Notes under the pieces: generated by a model
The model's database searches: none
Seen by the model: only the letters and a program-made list of their open reading frames with translations
Told to the model about the DNA's origin: nothing
Made by a program: the position numbers and the translations under genes
Origin: an uncultured Bacteroidota bacterium
GTDB lineage: Bacteria; Bacteroidota; Bacteroidia; Bacteroidales; UBA12481
Length of the DNA stretch: 49,140 nt
Direction of reading: 5' to 3'
Assembly: GCA_903851365.1 (NCBI GenBank)
Contig: CAINOB010000114.1
Coordinates: 1-49,140, forward strand
In this document: positions 1-7,143 of the stretch, one piece after another
How the letters are laid out: every line of letters begins with the position of its first letter
Numbering within the stretch: the first letter of the stretch is position 1

Positions 1-329
1 CTTACTTGACGGCGAGCCTGGTTTTTGTACTCTTCAACAAAAACAAACTTCGATGCATCATAAGGATCCTGATATAGCTGATAGGAAAGGCATCCTGGTT
101 CCTTATTCGACTTTTCAATAATCTCCTTGGCAATTTTGATAAAATCTTTAGTCTTTTCGGGTTTAACAGACAGTTTGGCGATGATGACCATTTTGGTATC
201 GGCGGTAGTTGCTTGGGTCATTTTAGTTTCGGGTTTATTACTCTCTTTAGATTTATTCAGCGCAAAGCTACTGCTCATGACAGCTATTCCAAGCAGCACG
301 AGGATAAAACGGGCGTTGATACTTTTCAT
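1..329 (-). CDS. Secreted antibiotic-biosynthesis-monooxygenase (ABM/YgiN-like) protein, 3' end cut by the window
   Basis: Reading the minus strand from the ATG at 329 gives about 109 codons open to the window edge. Residues 1-23 form a signal peptide (MKSINARFILVLLG... ending near SSSFA). A short polar linker follows, then a ferredoxin-like ABM fold starting at KMVIIAKLSVKPEK. The segment EPGCLSYQLYQDP and then FVFVEEYKNQ is the classic ABM/YgiN pattern. Members of the family are small heme-degrading or quinol-oxidising enzymes or of unknown function, and an exported form is a variant. The substrate cannot be told. The C-terminal part lies outside the window. Opposite-strand frames here look like shadows. 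Confidence 0.75.
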   Translation of the reverse strand, partial: MKSINARFILVLLGIAVMSSSFALNKSKESNKPETKMTQATTADTKMVIIAKLSVKPEKTKDFIKIAKEIIEKSNKEPGCLSYQLYQDPYDASKFVFVEEYKNQARRQV

Positions 330-354
330 TTTTTTGAAATTGTTTGAATTCCTT

Positions 355-362
355 CAAATATA
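355..362 (-). promoter_or_regulatory. Bacteroidota -7 promoter box for the ABM-like gene
   Basis: The minus strand reads TATATTTG, matching the TAnnTTTG consensus of the Bacteroidota primary sigma factor. It lies 25 bases upstream of the ATG at 329. I see no good TTTG -33 element at 19-21 bp, so this rests on the -7 box alone. Confidence 0.4.
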
Positions 363-381
363 TGGAAAGATCGGGGAAAAA

Positions 382-459
382 GTGACGGGTGACAGGTGAC
401 AGGTGAAGGGGGACATAGAAATCGTGACACGTAACGCGTAACACGAAACACGGAAGAAA
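382..459. repeat. Degenerate heptanucleotide tract 1 (GTGACAG / GTAACAC type)
   Basis: The plus strand is built of 7-base units that drift along the tract: GTGACGG, GTGACAG, GTGACAG, then GTGACAC, GTAACGC, GTAACAC, GAAACAC, GGAAG. It fills the gap between the divergent ABM-like gene and higBA. Related tracts recur in other gaps of this window. Confidence 0.8.
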
Positions 460-469
460 AAATTTCGCT

Positions 470-506
470 GCCATTTTTCCATTCGAGTGTCAGTTGTGCA
501 TCTATA
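470..506 (+). repeat. 37-bp shared element, copy A (before higBA)
   Basis: This 37-base segment aligns without gaps to 12214-12250 and 13390-13426. The shared core is TTTTTCCATT at the left and a TGCATCTATA-like right end. As in the other copies it follows directly on a heptanucleotide tract and precedes an accessory gene. It could be a promoter module or a recombination/insertion site. Confidence 0.6.
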
Positions 507-537
507 CCTTAAAATGTTTAAAAAAAATTCAACATTC

Positions 538-554
538 GTTCCCTATTTGGGAAC
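538..554. promoter_or_regulatory. Inverted repeat, likely higBA operator
   Basis: GTTCCC-TATTT-GGGAAC is a perfect 6-bp inverted repeat with a 5-base spacer, just upstream of the higB -7 box. HigA-type antitoxins normally repress their own operon by binding a palindrome at this position, so an operator role is inferred. A TTCCC/GGGAA palindrome also precedes the second toxin-antitoxin pair (14055-14074). Confidence 0.55.
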
Positions 555-561
555 TATTCAT

Positions 562-569
562 TAACTTTG
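562..569 (+). promoter_or_regulatory. Bacteroidota -7 promoter box for higBA
   Basis: TAACTTTG matches TAnnTTTG and ends 12 bases before the ATG at 582, implying a very short leader. The inverted repeat at 538-554 lies between the expected -33 position and this box, where a bound repressor would block RNA polymerase. No well-spaced TTTG -33 was found. Confidence 0.45.
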
Positions 570-581
570 TAAAATGAATTG

Positions 582-878
582 ATGAAAAGAATTCATGCTC
601 GGAGCGTCATTCGGAAATTTTGGGAGCTTCATCCAGATACAGAACAGTATTTAAAAAACTGGTATGATCAGGTACTTCTTGCGGATTGGAAGACTCCAAA
701 TGATGTTAAAAGAGATTTTAGCAGGGTAAGCATTCTCAAAAATGGCAGACTCATTTTTGACATAAAAGGTAATTCTTACCGGTTGGTAGTTAAGGTCAAT
801 TATGCGGAACTATGGGTATTTATCAGATTTATAGGTACGCATGAAGAATATGATAAAATTGATGCAAACAGTATTTAA
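582..878 (+). CDS. higB: HigB-family mRNA interferase toxin
   Basis: This 98-residue protein has the RelE-like HigB fold pattern. The N-terminal helix contains RKFWELHPDTEQYLKNWY, then come DVKRDFSRVSIL, the central NGRLIFDIKGNSYRLVVKV and the C-terminal IRFIGTHEEYDKID. These are the conserved HigB blocks; the IGTHxEYD end is diagnostic. HigB toxins cut mRNA on the ribosome. The ATG at 582 is preferred over an in-frame TTG at 579. The antitoxin gene follows after 8 bases, giving the toxin-first order typical of higBA. Confidence 0.93.
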   Translation: MKRIHARSVIRKFWELHPDTEQYLKNWYDQVLLADWKTPNDVKRDFSRVSILKNGRLIFDIKGNSYRLVVKVNYAELWVFIRFIGTHEEYDKIDANSI

Positions 879-886
879 ATTGAGTT

Positions 887-1255
887 ATGGAAATCAAACC
901 CATTAAATCTGAAGAGGATTATCAGGTTGCATTAGCGAGGTTGTATGAACTTTTTCATGCTCTTCCCGGAACATTAGAAAACGACGAAGCCAATATTCTT
1001 TCCTTATTGGTCGGTGATTATGAGGATCAGCATTACCCGATCGAACCTCCGGATCCCATTGAGGCCATACGTATCAGAATGGAAGAGATGAATCTCAGGC
1101 AAAAAGATCTGATTGATGCCGTTGGTGGTAAGAACCGGGTTTCTGAAATTCTCAACCGCAAACGAAAGCTCACGATTGAAATGATCAGAAATCTATCCGG
1201 ACGATTGAATATTTCAGTCGAAGTTCTTGTAAAAGACTATGAATTAATTCGTTAA
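887..1255 (+). CDS. higA: HigA-family antitoxin with XRE helix-turn-helix
   Basis: This 122-residue protein is acidic at its N-terminus and carries an XRE/Cro-type helix-turn-helix at about residues 65-115: MEEMNLRQKDLIDAVGG, KNRVSEILNRKRKLT, MIRNLSGRLNISVEVLV. The layout of about 60 N-terminal residues followed by the DNA-binding domain matches the long HigA form (COG5499). It should neutralise the toxin encoded 8 bases upstream and repress the operon, probably at the 538-554 palindrome. The 77 bases between its stop and the convergent FISUMP gene hold nothing I can assign. Confidence 0.93.
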   Translation: MEIKPIKSEEDYQVALARLYELFHALPGTLENDEANILSLLVGDYEDQHYPIEPPDPIEAIRIRMEEMNLRQKDLIDAVGGKNRVSEILNRKRKLTIEMIRNLSGRLNISVEVLVKDYELIR

Positions 1256-1332
1256 AAGCCTATTACCTGATCCGGAAGAAATGGCGAAGAGTTTTGAACG
1301 ATGGCTGGAGTCCGATCCTTCCTGACCCGGAT

Positions 1333-3213
1333 TTAATTTTTGGTCGGTGGGGTGTCTTTGATGCAGCGAACGGAGCAGAATTGGTCAACACTATTATCAT
1401 AAGTCTTTTGAATCTTATTATCCAACCATCCTAATTCAAACATCCATGTCAACGATCCGCCAATATTGGAGGAACTCCAAAATGTAGCAATAGCTCCTTG
1501 CCAACCAAAGTTTTCATAGCTTCCCCATCCACCAGGTAAGGCATTAAACCCATATTCATTATTTCCATTTCCAAAGCCAGGCTTACTTTTTGGAGAATAA
1601 TTCCAACCTGATATTGATTTCAATTTATAACCTACTGATGCTGTATCTGAAGTATTTTGTTTATCGCGATTTTCTGAAATATAGTTTGCAAGTATATCCC
1701 ACTCCTCAATGGAAGGGAGATGCCATCCTTTTGGACAAACCAATTGTGCAGTTTTATTATCATACAATCGACCATAGATATCACAATTTGTTGGGAGACT
1801 ATTTTGGCACCATGAACCATTCCCGTCCTTATAAGCATAATTCAAATTCTCTGCCATCCATACCTGCGATCCTATTTTCACAAAGTTGTATTTACGTCCA
1901 TCACGGTCATCCTTGAATGTCCCATCAACCTTGGAATTAACCTCATTTAGTATGTTAAAATCTCCGGAAAGCACATAATTCTTACCGAGAAAACTTCTTG
2001 CAATTATTTGGAGCTCATATTTTCCATCGGGAAACTCTTTTGTGTTCCAGCCAACGTAAAACCTACCACCTCCTTCACCAGTAAATGATGATCCGAGTAA
2101 TGTAGTATCTGAATTATGAATAACAAAAAAGTCTACTCTATTTATTTGTTGTCCATCTCTGATAGTGAATTTAATTGCCTCATAATCTTTTAATAACATA
2201 CCTGAAGCGAAGGAGTTCCAAAATTTAATTTTTGGCACAATTTCCTTGTCGGGGATCGATAACTCATTACGGATACACCTAACTGAATATCCATCTTCAG
2301 GAAAAGCCATCTCAACAAGGACTTGTTCTGTTAATTGTTGAATCCTTCTTGACCAGATTTTATCTGGATTTACAGAGGAAGACGTCCAATATAAGCCTGA
2401 CATACCCTCACTATAAAAGAAATTCTTGCCAGGTCTTTTAACCCTGGTTCCCCCTGGAACTGCACTAAAGGATGTCGCATTATATATCCAGGAAAGTTCC
2501 CAAATCTTTGGATCTATCAGCTTTCGGAATATTTCCGGATCTGTGAAGTTTTGCTTATCCTCGAAGGCATAAGATTCATTGCGTCCGACAAAATTATCAA
2601 GTTCGGTCCATTCATCCTGACTGGGCAGATGCCAACCTTGCGGACAGACGTTCTTTGCAGTATTCCAATCATATAAACATCCGTATCGATTAAAATTTTC
2701 AGTAAGTCGGGCTTGGTCAGCATTTTTCCCGTCATAGTCATAAACCCAGATTCCACCTTGCTCATTTAATGGACTCACCTTGGGCATATATGCCAAATTC
2801 TCAGCCATCCATACTTGCCTTCCAATCGTGACATATTTATACTTTTTCCCATCCCGTTCATCGGTAAAATATTTCGTTCCGCCGGAATTGTTCAGCTTTG
2901 CCCTGGCCAGATTTACAAGCTCTGGTTGATCGGAAAAATTCTCGACCACTTTAATGAAGTATTCCTCGGCTTTCGACTGCCCGAGCTTTTCGGCACACAA
3001 ACCCAATCGGTAAGTAGCCTGTCCGCAGGCTTTTTTATCCTGCGAGAAGTCTTTGAGAACCTGCTGATAAATCAGCGATGCTTTGGCGTAATCAGCGCTG
3101 ATATTTTCTTCATACAGCGCATTCGACATGAGGTCGACGGCTTTGGTTTCCTGAGCAGTCAGGTTAGCTCCAAGGAGAAGGAGAATGACTAGTGAAAGGG
3201 TGATGTTTTTCAT
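1333..3213 (-). CDS. Secreted TPR protein with two FISUMP domains (cassette 1 output)
   Basis: This 626-residue protein has four parts. Residues 1-21 are a signal peptide. About 25-105 form an N-terminal TPR-like pair (ALYEENISADYAKASLIYQQ and a second helix pair). The first FISUMP domain spans about 115-313, with GRQVWMAENLAYMP, CPQGWHLPSQDEW and a closing YSVRCIRN. A beta-rich Ig-like linker covers about 330-435. The second FISUMP domain spans about 440-622, with GSQVWMAENLNY, CPKGWHLPSIEEW and SVRCIKD. FISUMP domains are secreted or surface modules of unknown biochemical role. The gene lies 181 bases downstream of its regulator with a direct-repeat array in the gap. Unlike the other two cassette outputs it has no PQQ-like propeller but a second FISUMP domain. 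Confidence 0.9.
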   Translation of the reverse strand: MKNITLSLVILLLLGANLTAQETKAVDLMSNALYEENISADYAKASLIYQQVLKDFSQDKKACGQATYRLGLCAEKLGQSKAEEYFIKVVENFSDQPELVNLARAKLNNSGGTKYFTDERDGKKYKYVTIGRQVWMAENLAYMPKVSPLNEQGGIWVYDYDGKNADQARLTENFNRYGCLYDWNTAKNVCPQGWHLPSQDEWTELDNFVGRNESYAFEDKQNFTDPEIFRKLIDPKIWELSWIYNATSFSAVPGGTRVKRPGKNFFYSEGMSGLYWTSSSVNPDKIWSRRIQQLTEQVLVEMAFPEDGYSVRCIRNELSIPDKEIVPKIKFWNSFASGMLLKDYEAIKFTIRDGQQINRVDFFVIHNSDTTLLGSSFTGEGGGRFYVGWNTKEFPDGKYELQIIARSFLGKNYVLSGDFNILNEVNSKVDGTFKDDRDGRKYNFVKIGSQVWMAENLNYAYKDGNGSWCQNSLPTNCDIYGRLYDNKTAQLVCPKGWHLPSIEEWDILANYISENRDKQNTSDTASVGYKLKSISGWNYSPKSKPGFGNGNNEYGFNALPGGWGSYENFGWQGAIATFWSSSNIGGSLTWMFELGWLDNKIQKTYDNSVDQFCSVRCIKDTPPTKN

Positions 3214-3318
3214 TCGTAATTAATTAATTATTACAAAATAAATCGGCTTGTACTCATGGAGCCCTCACATCATATTCATTGCATTTTGCGAGCATAGCTC
3301 ATGAGGGGTTCATGGCCT

Positions 3319-3387
3319 TGTCAATTTTACACCAAAGCTATTCCGGCGGTACGTCAAGTTGCTCAAAGGGTTGTCAAGTTTTGTCAA
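3319..3387 (-). promoter_or_regulatory. TTGACA direct-repeat array upstream of FISUMP gene 1
   Basis: Plus-strand half-sites are TGTCAA at 3319, CGTCAA at 3352, GCTCAA at 3361, TGTCAA at 3372 and TGTCAA at 3382. Spacings are 33, 9, 11 and 10 bp, close to whole helical turns. On the coding strand they read TTGACA, TTGACG and TTGAGC. The array sits 106-175 bp upstream of the FISUMP start and just after the regulator stop. The geometry fits an OmpR/PhoB-family site; binding is inferred. Confidence 0.5.
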
Positions 3388-3394
3388 AGCAATA

Positions 3395-4093
3395 TCAAGA
3401 TTCCTGAACAATGAGTTTATAGCCCACGCCGCGAATGCTCTGGATGGAATTGCCCGGATAATCTGGTGTGCAGATCTTTTTCCGAAGATTGCCCATGTGT
3501 GTATCAATGGTTCGGGGAGAAACCACTACATCCGGCCCCCAAACGGTATCCAGAATTTCCTCGCGGGTAACCACCTGACCGGCATTTTCCATCAGCACCT
3601 TAATCAGATTAAGCTCGAGGGCGGTCATGATGAGGATTTTACATCCCAGACTGCATACAAATTTCCCAGCATCAAGTTTCAGTGGACCTACCTCAATTAC
3701 CTGTTTTGGTTTACTTATTGCCTGACCACCTGTGCGGCGCAATACCGCCTTCACGCGTGATCTCAATTCCGGGGGATTGTAAGGTTTCGTAACATAATCA
3801 TCGGCACCCAGTTCCAGGCCGATCACCTTATCGTAATCCTGACTTTTCGCAGTGAGCATGATGACAGGGGTTTGGATATCGTGACGGCGAAGCTCACGGC
3901 AGATATCCAGCCCATCCACCCCACCCGGCAGCATCAGGTCGAGCAGGATAATATCAAAGCTACCCGTGAGTCCAAAAGTCAATCCCTCAGGCCCCGAAAC
4001 TGCCGCCATTACTGCATATCCTTCAAAAGTAAAATCATCGACGATTGCCATCCGTATAGCAGGATCATCTTCAACCACTAGTATTTTCCTCAT
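3395..4093 (-). CDS. OmpR/PhoB-family response regulator (cassette 1)
   Basis: This 232-residue protein has a receiver domain with acidic pocket residues near 9-10 and the phospho-acceptor Asp52 (ILLDLMLPGG). The conserved Lys lies in VTKPYNPPELRSR. A winged-helix DNA-binding domain ends in SIRGVGYKL. The receiver has one extra residue after LMLPG compared with its two paralogues. The recognition helix reads PRTIDTHMGNLRKK, while the paralogues have R-T-[IV]-DAHIAK. The ATG at 4093 is chosen because MRKILVVEDD starts there; the frame upstream is not homologous. It overlaps the kinase 3' end by 23 bases, so the two are translationally coupled. Confidence 0.95.
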   Translation of the reverse strand: MRKILVVEDDPAIRMAIVDDFTFEGYAVMAAVSGPEGLTFGLTGSFDIILLDLMLPGGVDGLDICRELRRHDIQTPVIMLTAKSQDYDKVIGLELGADDYVTKPYNPPELRSRVKAVLRRTGGQAISKPKQVIEVGPLKLDAGKFVCSLGCKILIMTALELNLIKVLMENAGQVVTREEILDTVWGPDVVVSPRTIDTHMGNLRKKICTPDYPGNSIQSIRGVGYKLIVQES

Positions 4094-6125
4094 GATTCCT
4101 TTCCGGTTTAAAAGGTAAATAAAAACAGAAGGTGCTTCCTTCACCCGGACTGCTCTCCAGGGTAATCCGACCACCATGATCGGTTACAATTTTCCTGACA
4201 ATGGTTAGCCCGATACCACTGCCTTTTATACCACGGAAGAGGTTATCCTCACACCGATAAAAACGGTCAAAAACTTTGTCCTGATCTTTTTTGGCGATGC
4301 CGTATCCCCAGTCGCGAATGCAGGTTCTGACTTCCTTCCCATCAGCATCAACAGATATCTCAATCCGTTTGGATTCATCAGAATATTTTAGCGCGTTATC
4401 TAAGAGGTTAAAAATAACCTGCTGAATGGCATCGGGATCGATAGATACTTTTGGCAAACCACTCCCCCAAACCCTGATAATGCTTATGTCACGTGACCGG
4501 GCATGGTCATCCAGCTGACCGGTCCAACTATCCAGCAATTGAAGATAATCGATCTCTTTCATCCTGTATTTCTTGCGATTATCCTCCAAACGGGAAAAAT
4601 CAAGAATATTCTCGATCAGATAACTCAGATGCTCAGTCTGCTCAATCATTGTAGCATAGTATTTCTTCCGCTGATCCACGGTTTTCACACGGTTGGTATG
4701 GAGGAGGTCCATCAGGTGGCGGATGGAAGTGAGCGGACTCTTCAATTCATGCGAAACATTCGCGATAAAATCTGATTTAAGCCGGTTGAGTTTTAGCTCC
4801 TGATTCAGGGTATATAACGTAAAAATCAGTCCAAGAACCATGATCAGCCCTATAAACAGGAAAATCAGCAGAAAGGTGCCGGTCCCTTTCGATAGGATCC
4901 CATCGACCCAGTTCATTTCATTTTCCTTGATAGAAAGAGTCCATCCCGGAAAATCGGCGGTCAGATCGAAATGTATAAATTCATTCTTTTCTGAATTATT
5001 CCGGTTCACCAGCATGTTGTCTTGCTTGTCACGAATGATCCAACTCAGGGCATTCATTGAATCAGCCCTCTGCATAACTGATTCCGCTTTCGATTTGATG
5101 AGTGCTCCGAGGTCCATCACCATACCAAAACGTTCACCCTCTGCTGATTCCACATTCAAAAACAGAAATGAGCCATTTGTCCGGTTAAAAGGAAACCGAT
5201 GAAGACCCTGAATAATTCCCGGTGGTTTTAATCCTCCTTCCAGAACGAGCGGATTTCTTTCCCGGATCAGCCGGATATAGAAATCAGTCTCATCCTGCCT
5301 GATTTGCAATGTCTTACGTAAAGAATCGATTTCAGGATTGCAGAGAGCTTTCCATTGTTCCAGCTGCGTTTTAAAGAGCCGGTACAGCGATGCTTCATAA
5401 GCCATTCCGGGTTGAGCCAGAAAAGCATATCCGGATTTTACTTCATTGATGACTGAATCCTGCTTACCCAAAGTGGCGAAAAGTCGTGCTTTTTCGGTAA
5501 TGGCAATCAACTTAACCGGCATCTTACCGTTGATTTTCCACATCGGAAAACGGGGTTCGATTTTGCGCCATTCATCAATCGCATCGTCAGGTTTATTAAG
5601 CTTTTTATATATCCGTGCGATGGCCAGTTGAGCATCCAGCACTTCATTGGCATTTTTAGCACTTTGGATCGACTTATTAAATTGATTGATAGCCTTTTTA
5701 GGTTCGCGGCCCATTTGCTCGATACGTAACGCTTCCATAAAAGCCGTTGAGCGGTTAGGTTGACCTTGAATAACGGAATTTGTGCTATCCGGGATGAAGA
5801 GTAAATTATATTTAAGCAGGTCGGGATCCCCGGTTCCGGATTGGTGAAAGGCGAGCTGCACAAAATCAGGAAAATTCGGTTTATTTTTCCCGGGAATGGT
5901 CCGCGTGAGTTGCTCCATTTCTGCAATTACTATGGAATCCATCGACAGGCAAAAGGCATCGCGGGTTGACTGGAGGCGGGCTCTGCCCTCCTTTTCACGA
6001 CGGGCCTGATCGTTCTGTATCCCACGCCAGGCCAATATCCCAAGTAATATGCCGGGAAGCAATACAGCCAGTGCATATAACAGAATGATCCTTCGTTGCT
6101 TCGATTCGGGGTATTTAGGTTTCAC
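4071..6125 (-). CDS. Sensor histidine kinase with periplasmic TPR-like domain (cassette 1)
   Basis: This 684-residue protein starts with GTG at 6125. Transmembrane segment 1 is at about 11-30. A large periplasmic region (about 31-412) contains helical repeat motifs such as QLAIARIYKKLNKPDDAIDEW. Transmembrane segment 2 is at about 414-440. The HisKA dimerisation helix has His459 in NVSHELKSPLTSIRH, and the HATPase domain has N-box NLLDNALKYS, G1 DWGYGI and G2 GSGIGLTIV. It is a complete transmembrane kinase and should phosphorylate the regulator encoded next to it. The trigger is unknown. The phased TTCACA repeats 75-90 bp upstream suggest feedback or cross-control by a sister regulator. Confidence 0.94.
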   Translation of the reverse strand: MKPKYPESKQRRIILLYALAVLLPGILLGILAWRGIQNDQARREKEGRARLQSTRDAFCLSMDSIVIAEMEQLTRTIPGKNKPNFPDFVQLAFHQSGTGDPDLLKYNLLFIPDSTNSVIQGQPNRSTAFMEALRIEQMGREPKKAINQFNKSIQSAKNANEVLDAQLAIARIYKKLNKPDDAIDEWRKIEPRFPMWKINGKMPVKLIAITEKARLFATLGKQDSVINEVKSGYAFLAQPGMAYEASLYRLFKTQLEQWKALCNPEIDSLRKTLQIRQDETDFYIRLIRERNPLVLEGGLKPPGIIQGLHRFPFNRTNGSFLFLNVESAEGERFGMVMDLGALIKSKAESVMQRADSMNALSWIIRDKQDNMLVNRNNSEKNEFIHFDLTADFPGWTLSIKENEMNWVDGILSKGTGTFLLIFLFIGLIMVLGLIFTLYTLNQELKLNRLKSDFIANVSHELKSPLTSIRHLMDLLHTNRVKTVDQRKKYYATMIEQTEHLSYLIENILDFSRLEDNRKKYRMKEIDYLQLLDSWTGQLDDHARSRDISIIRVWGSGLPKVSIDPDAIQQVIFNLLDNALKYSDESKRIEISVDADGKEVRTCIRDWGYGIAKKDQDKVFDRFYRCEDNLFRGIKGSGIGLTIVRKIVTDHGGRITLESSPGEGSTFCFYLPFKPERNHEENTSG

Positions 6126-6199
6126 TGAGGGAAATTAGCAGAATTCCGGATCAATATGCCGAATACCGGGGGGATTTATGTCAAGGGAGACTGAGGAAA

Positions 6200-6215
6200 T
6201 GTGAAGAAATGTGAA
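6200..6215 (-). promoter_or_regulatory. TTCACA direct repeat upstream of kinase 1
   Basis: TGTGAA occurs at 6200-6205 and again at 6210-6215 on the plus strand. On the coding strand this is TTCACA twice at 10-bp spacing, 75-90 bp upstream of the GTG start. The same motif and phasing recur before kinases 2 and 3, the LytS-type gene and FISUMP gene 3. Confidence 0.5.
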
Positions 6216-6300
6216 GAAGACGAAACGCGTGACACGTGACACGGAAGACGAAGAAGAAGATCGGGGGACGAGGAAGAAGACCGAAAGACAGAAGATAGAT
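6211..6300. repeat. Degenerate heptanucleotide tract 2
   Basis: The plus strand runs from GTGACACGTGACACGGAAGAC into purine-rich GAAGAAGAAGA, GGGGGACGAGG and AAAGACAGAAGA units. It has the same composition and loose 7-base period as the other tracts and fills most of the gap between kinase 1 and the LytS-type gene. Confidence 0.8.
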
Positions 6301-6323
6301 GAAAAGATAACGGATTATAATGT

Positions 6324-6959
6324 TTAGCCCAGGCGGATGGTGACCTCGAATTCCGCAAAATGATCATCGATTTGATTTTCAACCATCTTCATCGACACCT
6401 CCCGTCCGGTTTTTAACTCATAGTCTTCCACGAGCGATTGAATCAGAACTTTACCATGCACGGATCCCGGAACCGGATCCAATTCATTTGAAAGAATTGG
6501 CGCAAGATTGCTGATCGAAACAACAGGTATGCCTGTCGTAAGGCCATTGGTTGATTTCTCATTCCATGCTTTTATGCGAATCCAACCATCAACATCCAAT
6601 TTTCTGATCCCGTGCTTTATTCCATTTTCCACAATACTGACCAAAAGCGATTTGGGGACCAATAGTGTATGGAACGATTCATCAACATCAATGTAATAAA
6701 GGAATCCTTTGCTTTTACAGATTCTTTCAATTTCCAGATAATCCCTGATTATATCCAACTCCTCAAGTAACGTTGCTTCAGTTCGGCCATTGATCAGAAT
6801 TTTTCGCAAAATCCTGGAATAGCATGATATTAATTCCATCGCGGTTTCAGGATCCTTTTCTGCTACAAATCCCTGCACCGAGTTCAGCACATTGAAAGTG
6901 AGGTGCGCATTAAAACGGGTGGTTATCAGCGAAGGAGATTCTTTCAGCAATTCGTACAT
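6324..6959 (-). CDS. Soluble LytS/YehU-type histidine kinase, orphan
   Basis: This 211-residue protein matches the His_kinase family PF06580. The phospho-acceptor block is RFNAHLTFNVLNSVQGF with His19. The linker is ELDIIRDYLEIERI, and the ATPase N-box equivalent is PKSLLVSIVENGIKHGI. The usual glycine-rich G-box is hard to see; the region reads GSVHGKVLIQSLVEDYEL, so ATP binding may be altered. There is no membrane segment or sensor domain and no LytTR regulator next door, both unusual for the family. The ATG at 6959 is 4 bases from a -7 box. TTCACA repeats upstream place it with the neighbouring cassettes. Confidence 0.85.
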   Translation of the reverse strand: MYELLKESPSLITTRFNAHLTFNVLNSVQGFVAEKDPETAMELISCYSRILRKILINGRTEATLLEELDIIRDYLEIERICKSKGFLYYIDVDESFHTLLVPKSLLVSIVENGIKHGIRKLDVDGWIRIKAWNEKSTNGLTTGIPVVSISNLAPILSNELDPVPGSVHGKVLIQSLVEDYELKTGREVSMKMVENQIDDHFAEFEVTIRLG

Positions 6960-6963
6960 ATTT

Positions 6964-6971
6964 CAAACTTA
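6964..6971 (-). promoter_or_regulatory. Bacteroidota -7 promoter box for the LytS-type gene
   Basis: The coding strand reads TAAGTTTG, a full match to TAnnTTTG, ending 4 bases before the ATG at 6959. If used, the transcript would be leaderless or nearly so. The TTCACA array at 7026-7063 lies upstream at activator distance. Confidence 0.45.
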
Positions 6972-7025
6972 ACCTGGCTTCGGAATCAAAGCTTTACCAA
7001 AAATAGCTTTCCTGTATAAGGGGTA

Positions 7026-7063
7026 TGTGAAAGTTCGATGGAGTATTGTGAAAGTTGTGTGAA
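7026..7063 (-). promoter_or_regulatory. TTCACA direct-repeat array upstream of the LytS-type gene
   Basis: TGTGAA occurs on the plus strand at 7026, 7047 and 7058, with spacings of 21 and 11 bp (two turns and one turn). On the coding strand these are TTCACA half-sites 67-104 bp upstream of the start. Three identical hexamers in helical phase within 38 bases are unlikely to be chance. Confidence 0.55.
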
Positions 7064-7107
7064 GAAGAGGTGACGGGTGACGAGTGAAGGGTGACACGGG
7101 AGAAAAG
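7061..7107. repeat. Degenerate heptanucleotide tract 3
   Basis: The plus strand reads in 7-base units GTGACGG, GTGACGA, GTGAAGG, GTGACAC, GGGAGAA. It starts within the last TTCACA half-site, so the regulatory repeats and the tract are directly joined, as also before kinases 1 and 2. Confidence 0.75.
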
Positions 7108-7143
7108 GACCAGCTAAGACGAGAAAACTAATGGTAATTTGAT

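Noticed and set aside
382-459. CRISPR array or minisatellite coding sequence as an explanation of the heptanucleotide tracts
   Set aside because: Units are 7 bases and drift continuously, with no spacers, no cas genes and no sustained open frame.
1256-1332. A short protein-like frame after higA (ending MAKSFERWLESDPS)
   Set aside because: Only about 24 codons without its own good start and no homology I can name; it may be a relic but cannot be supported.
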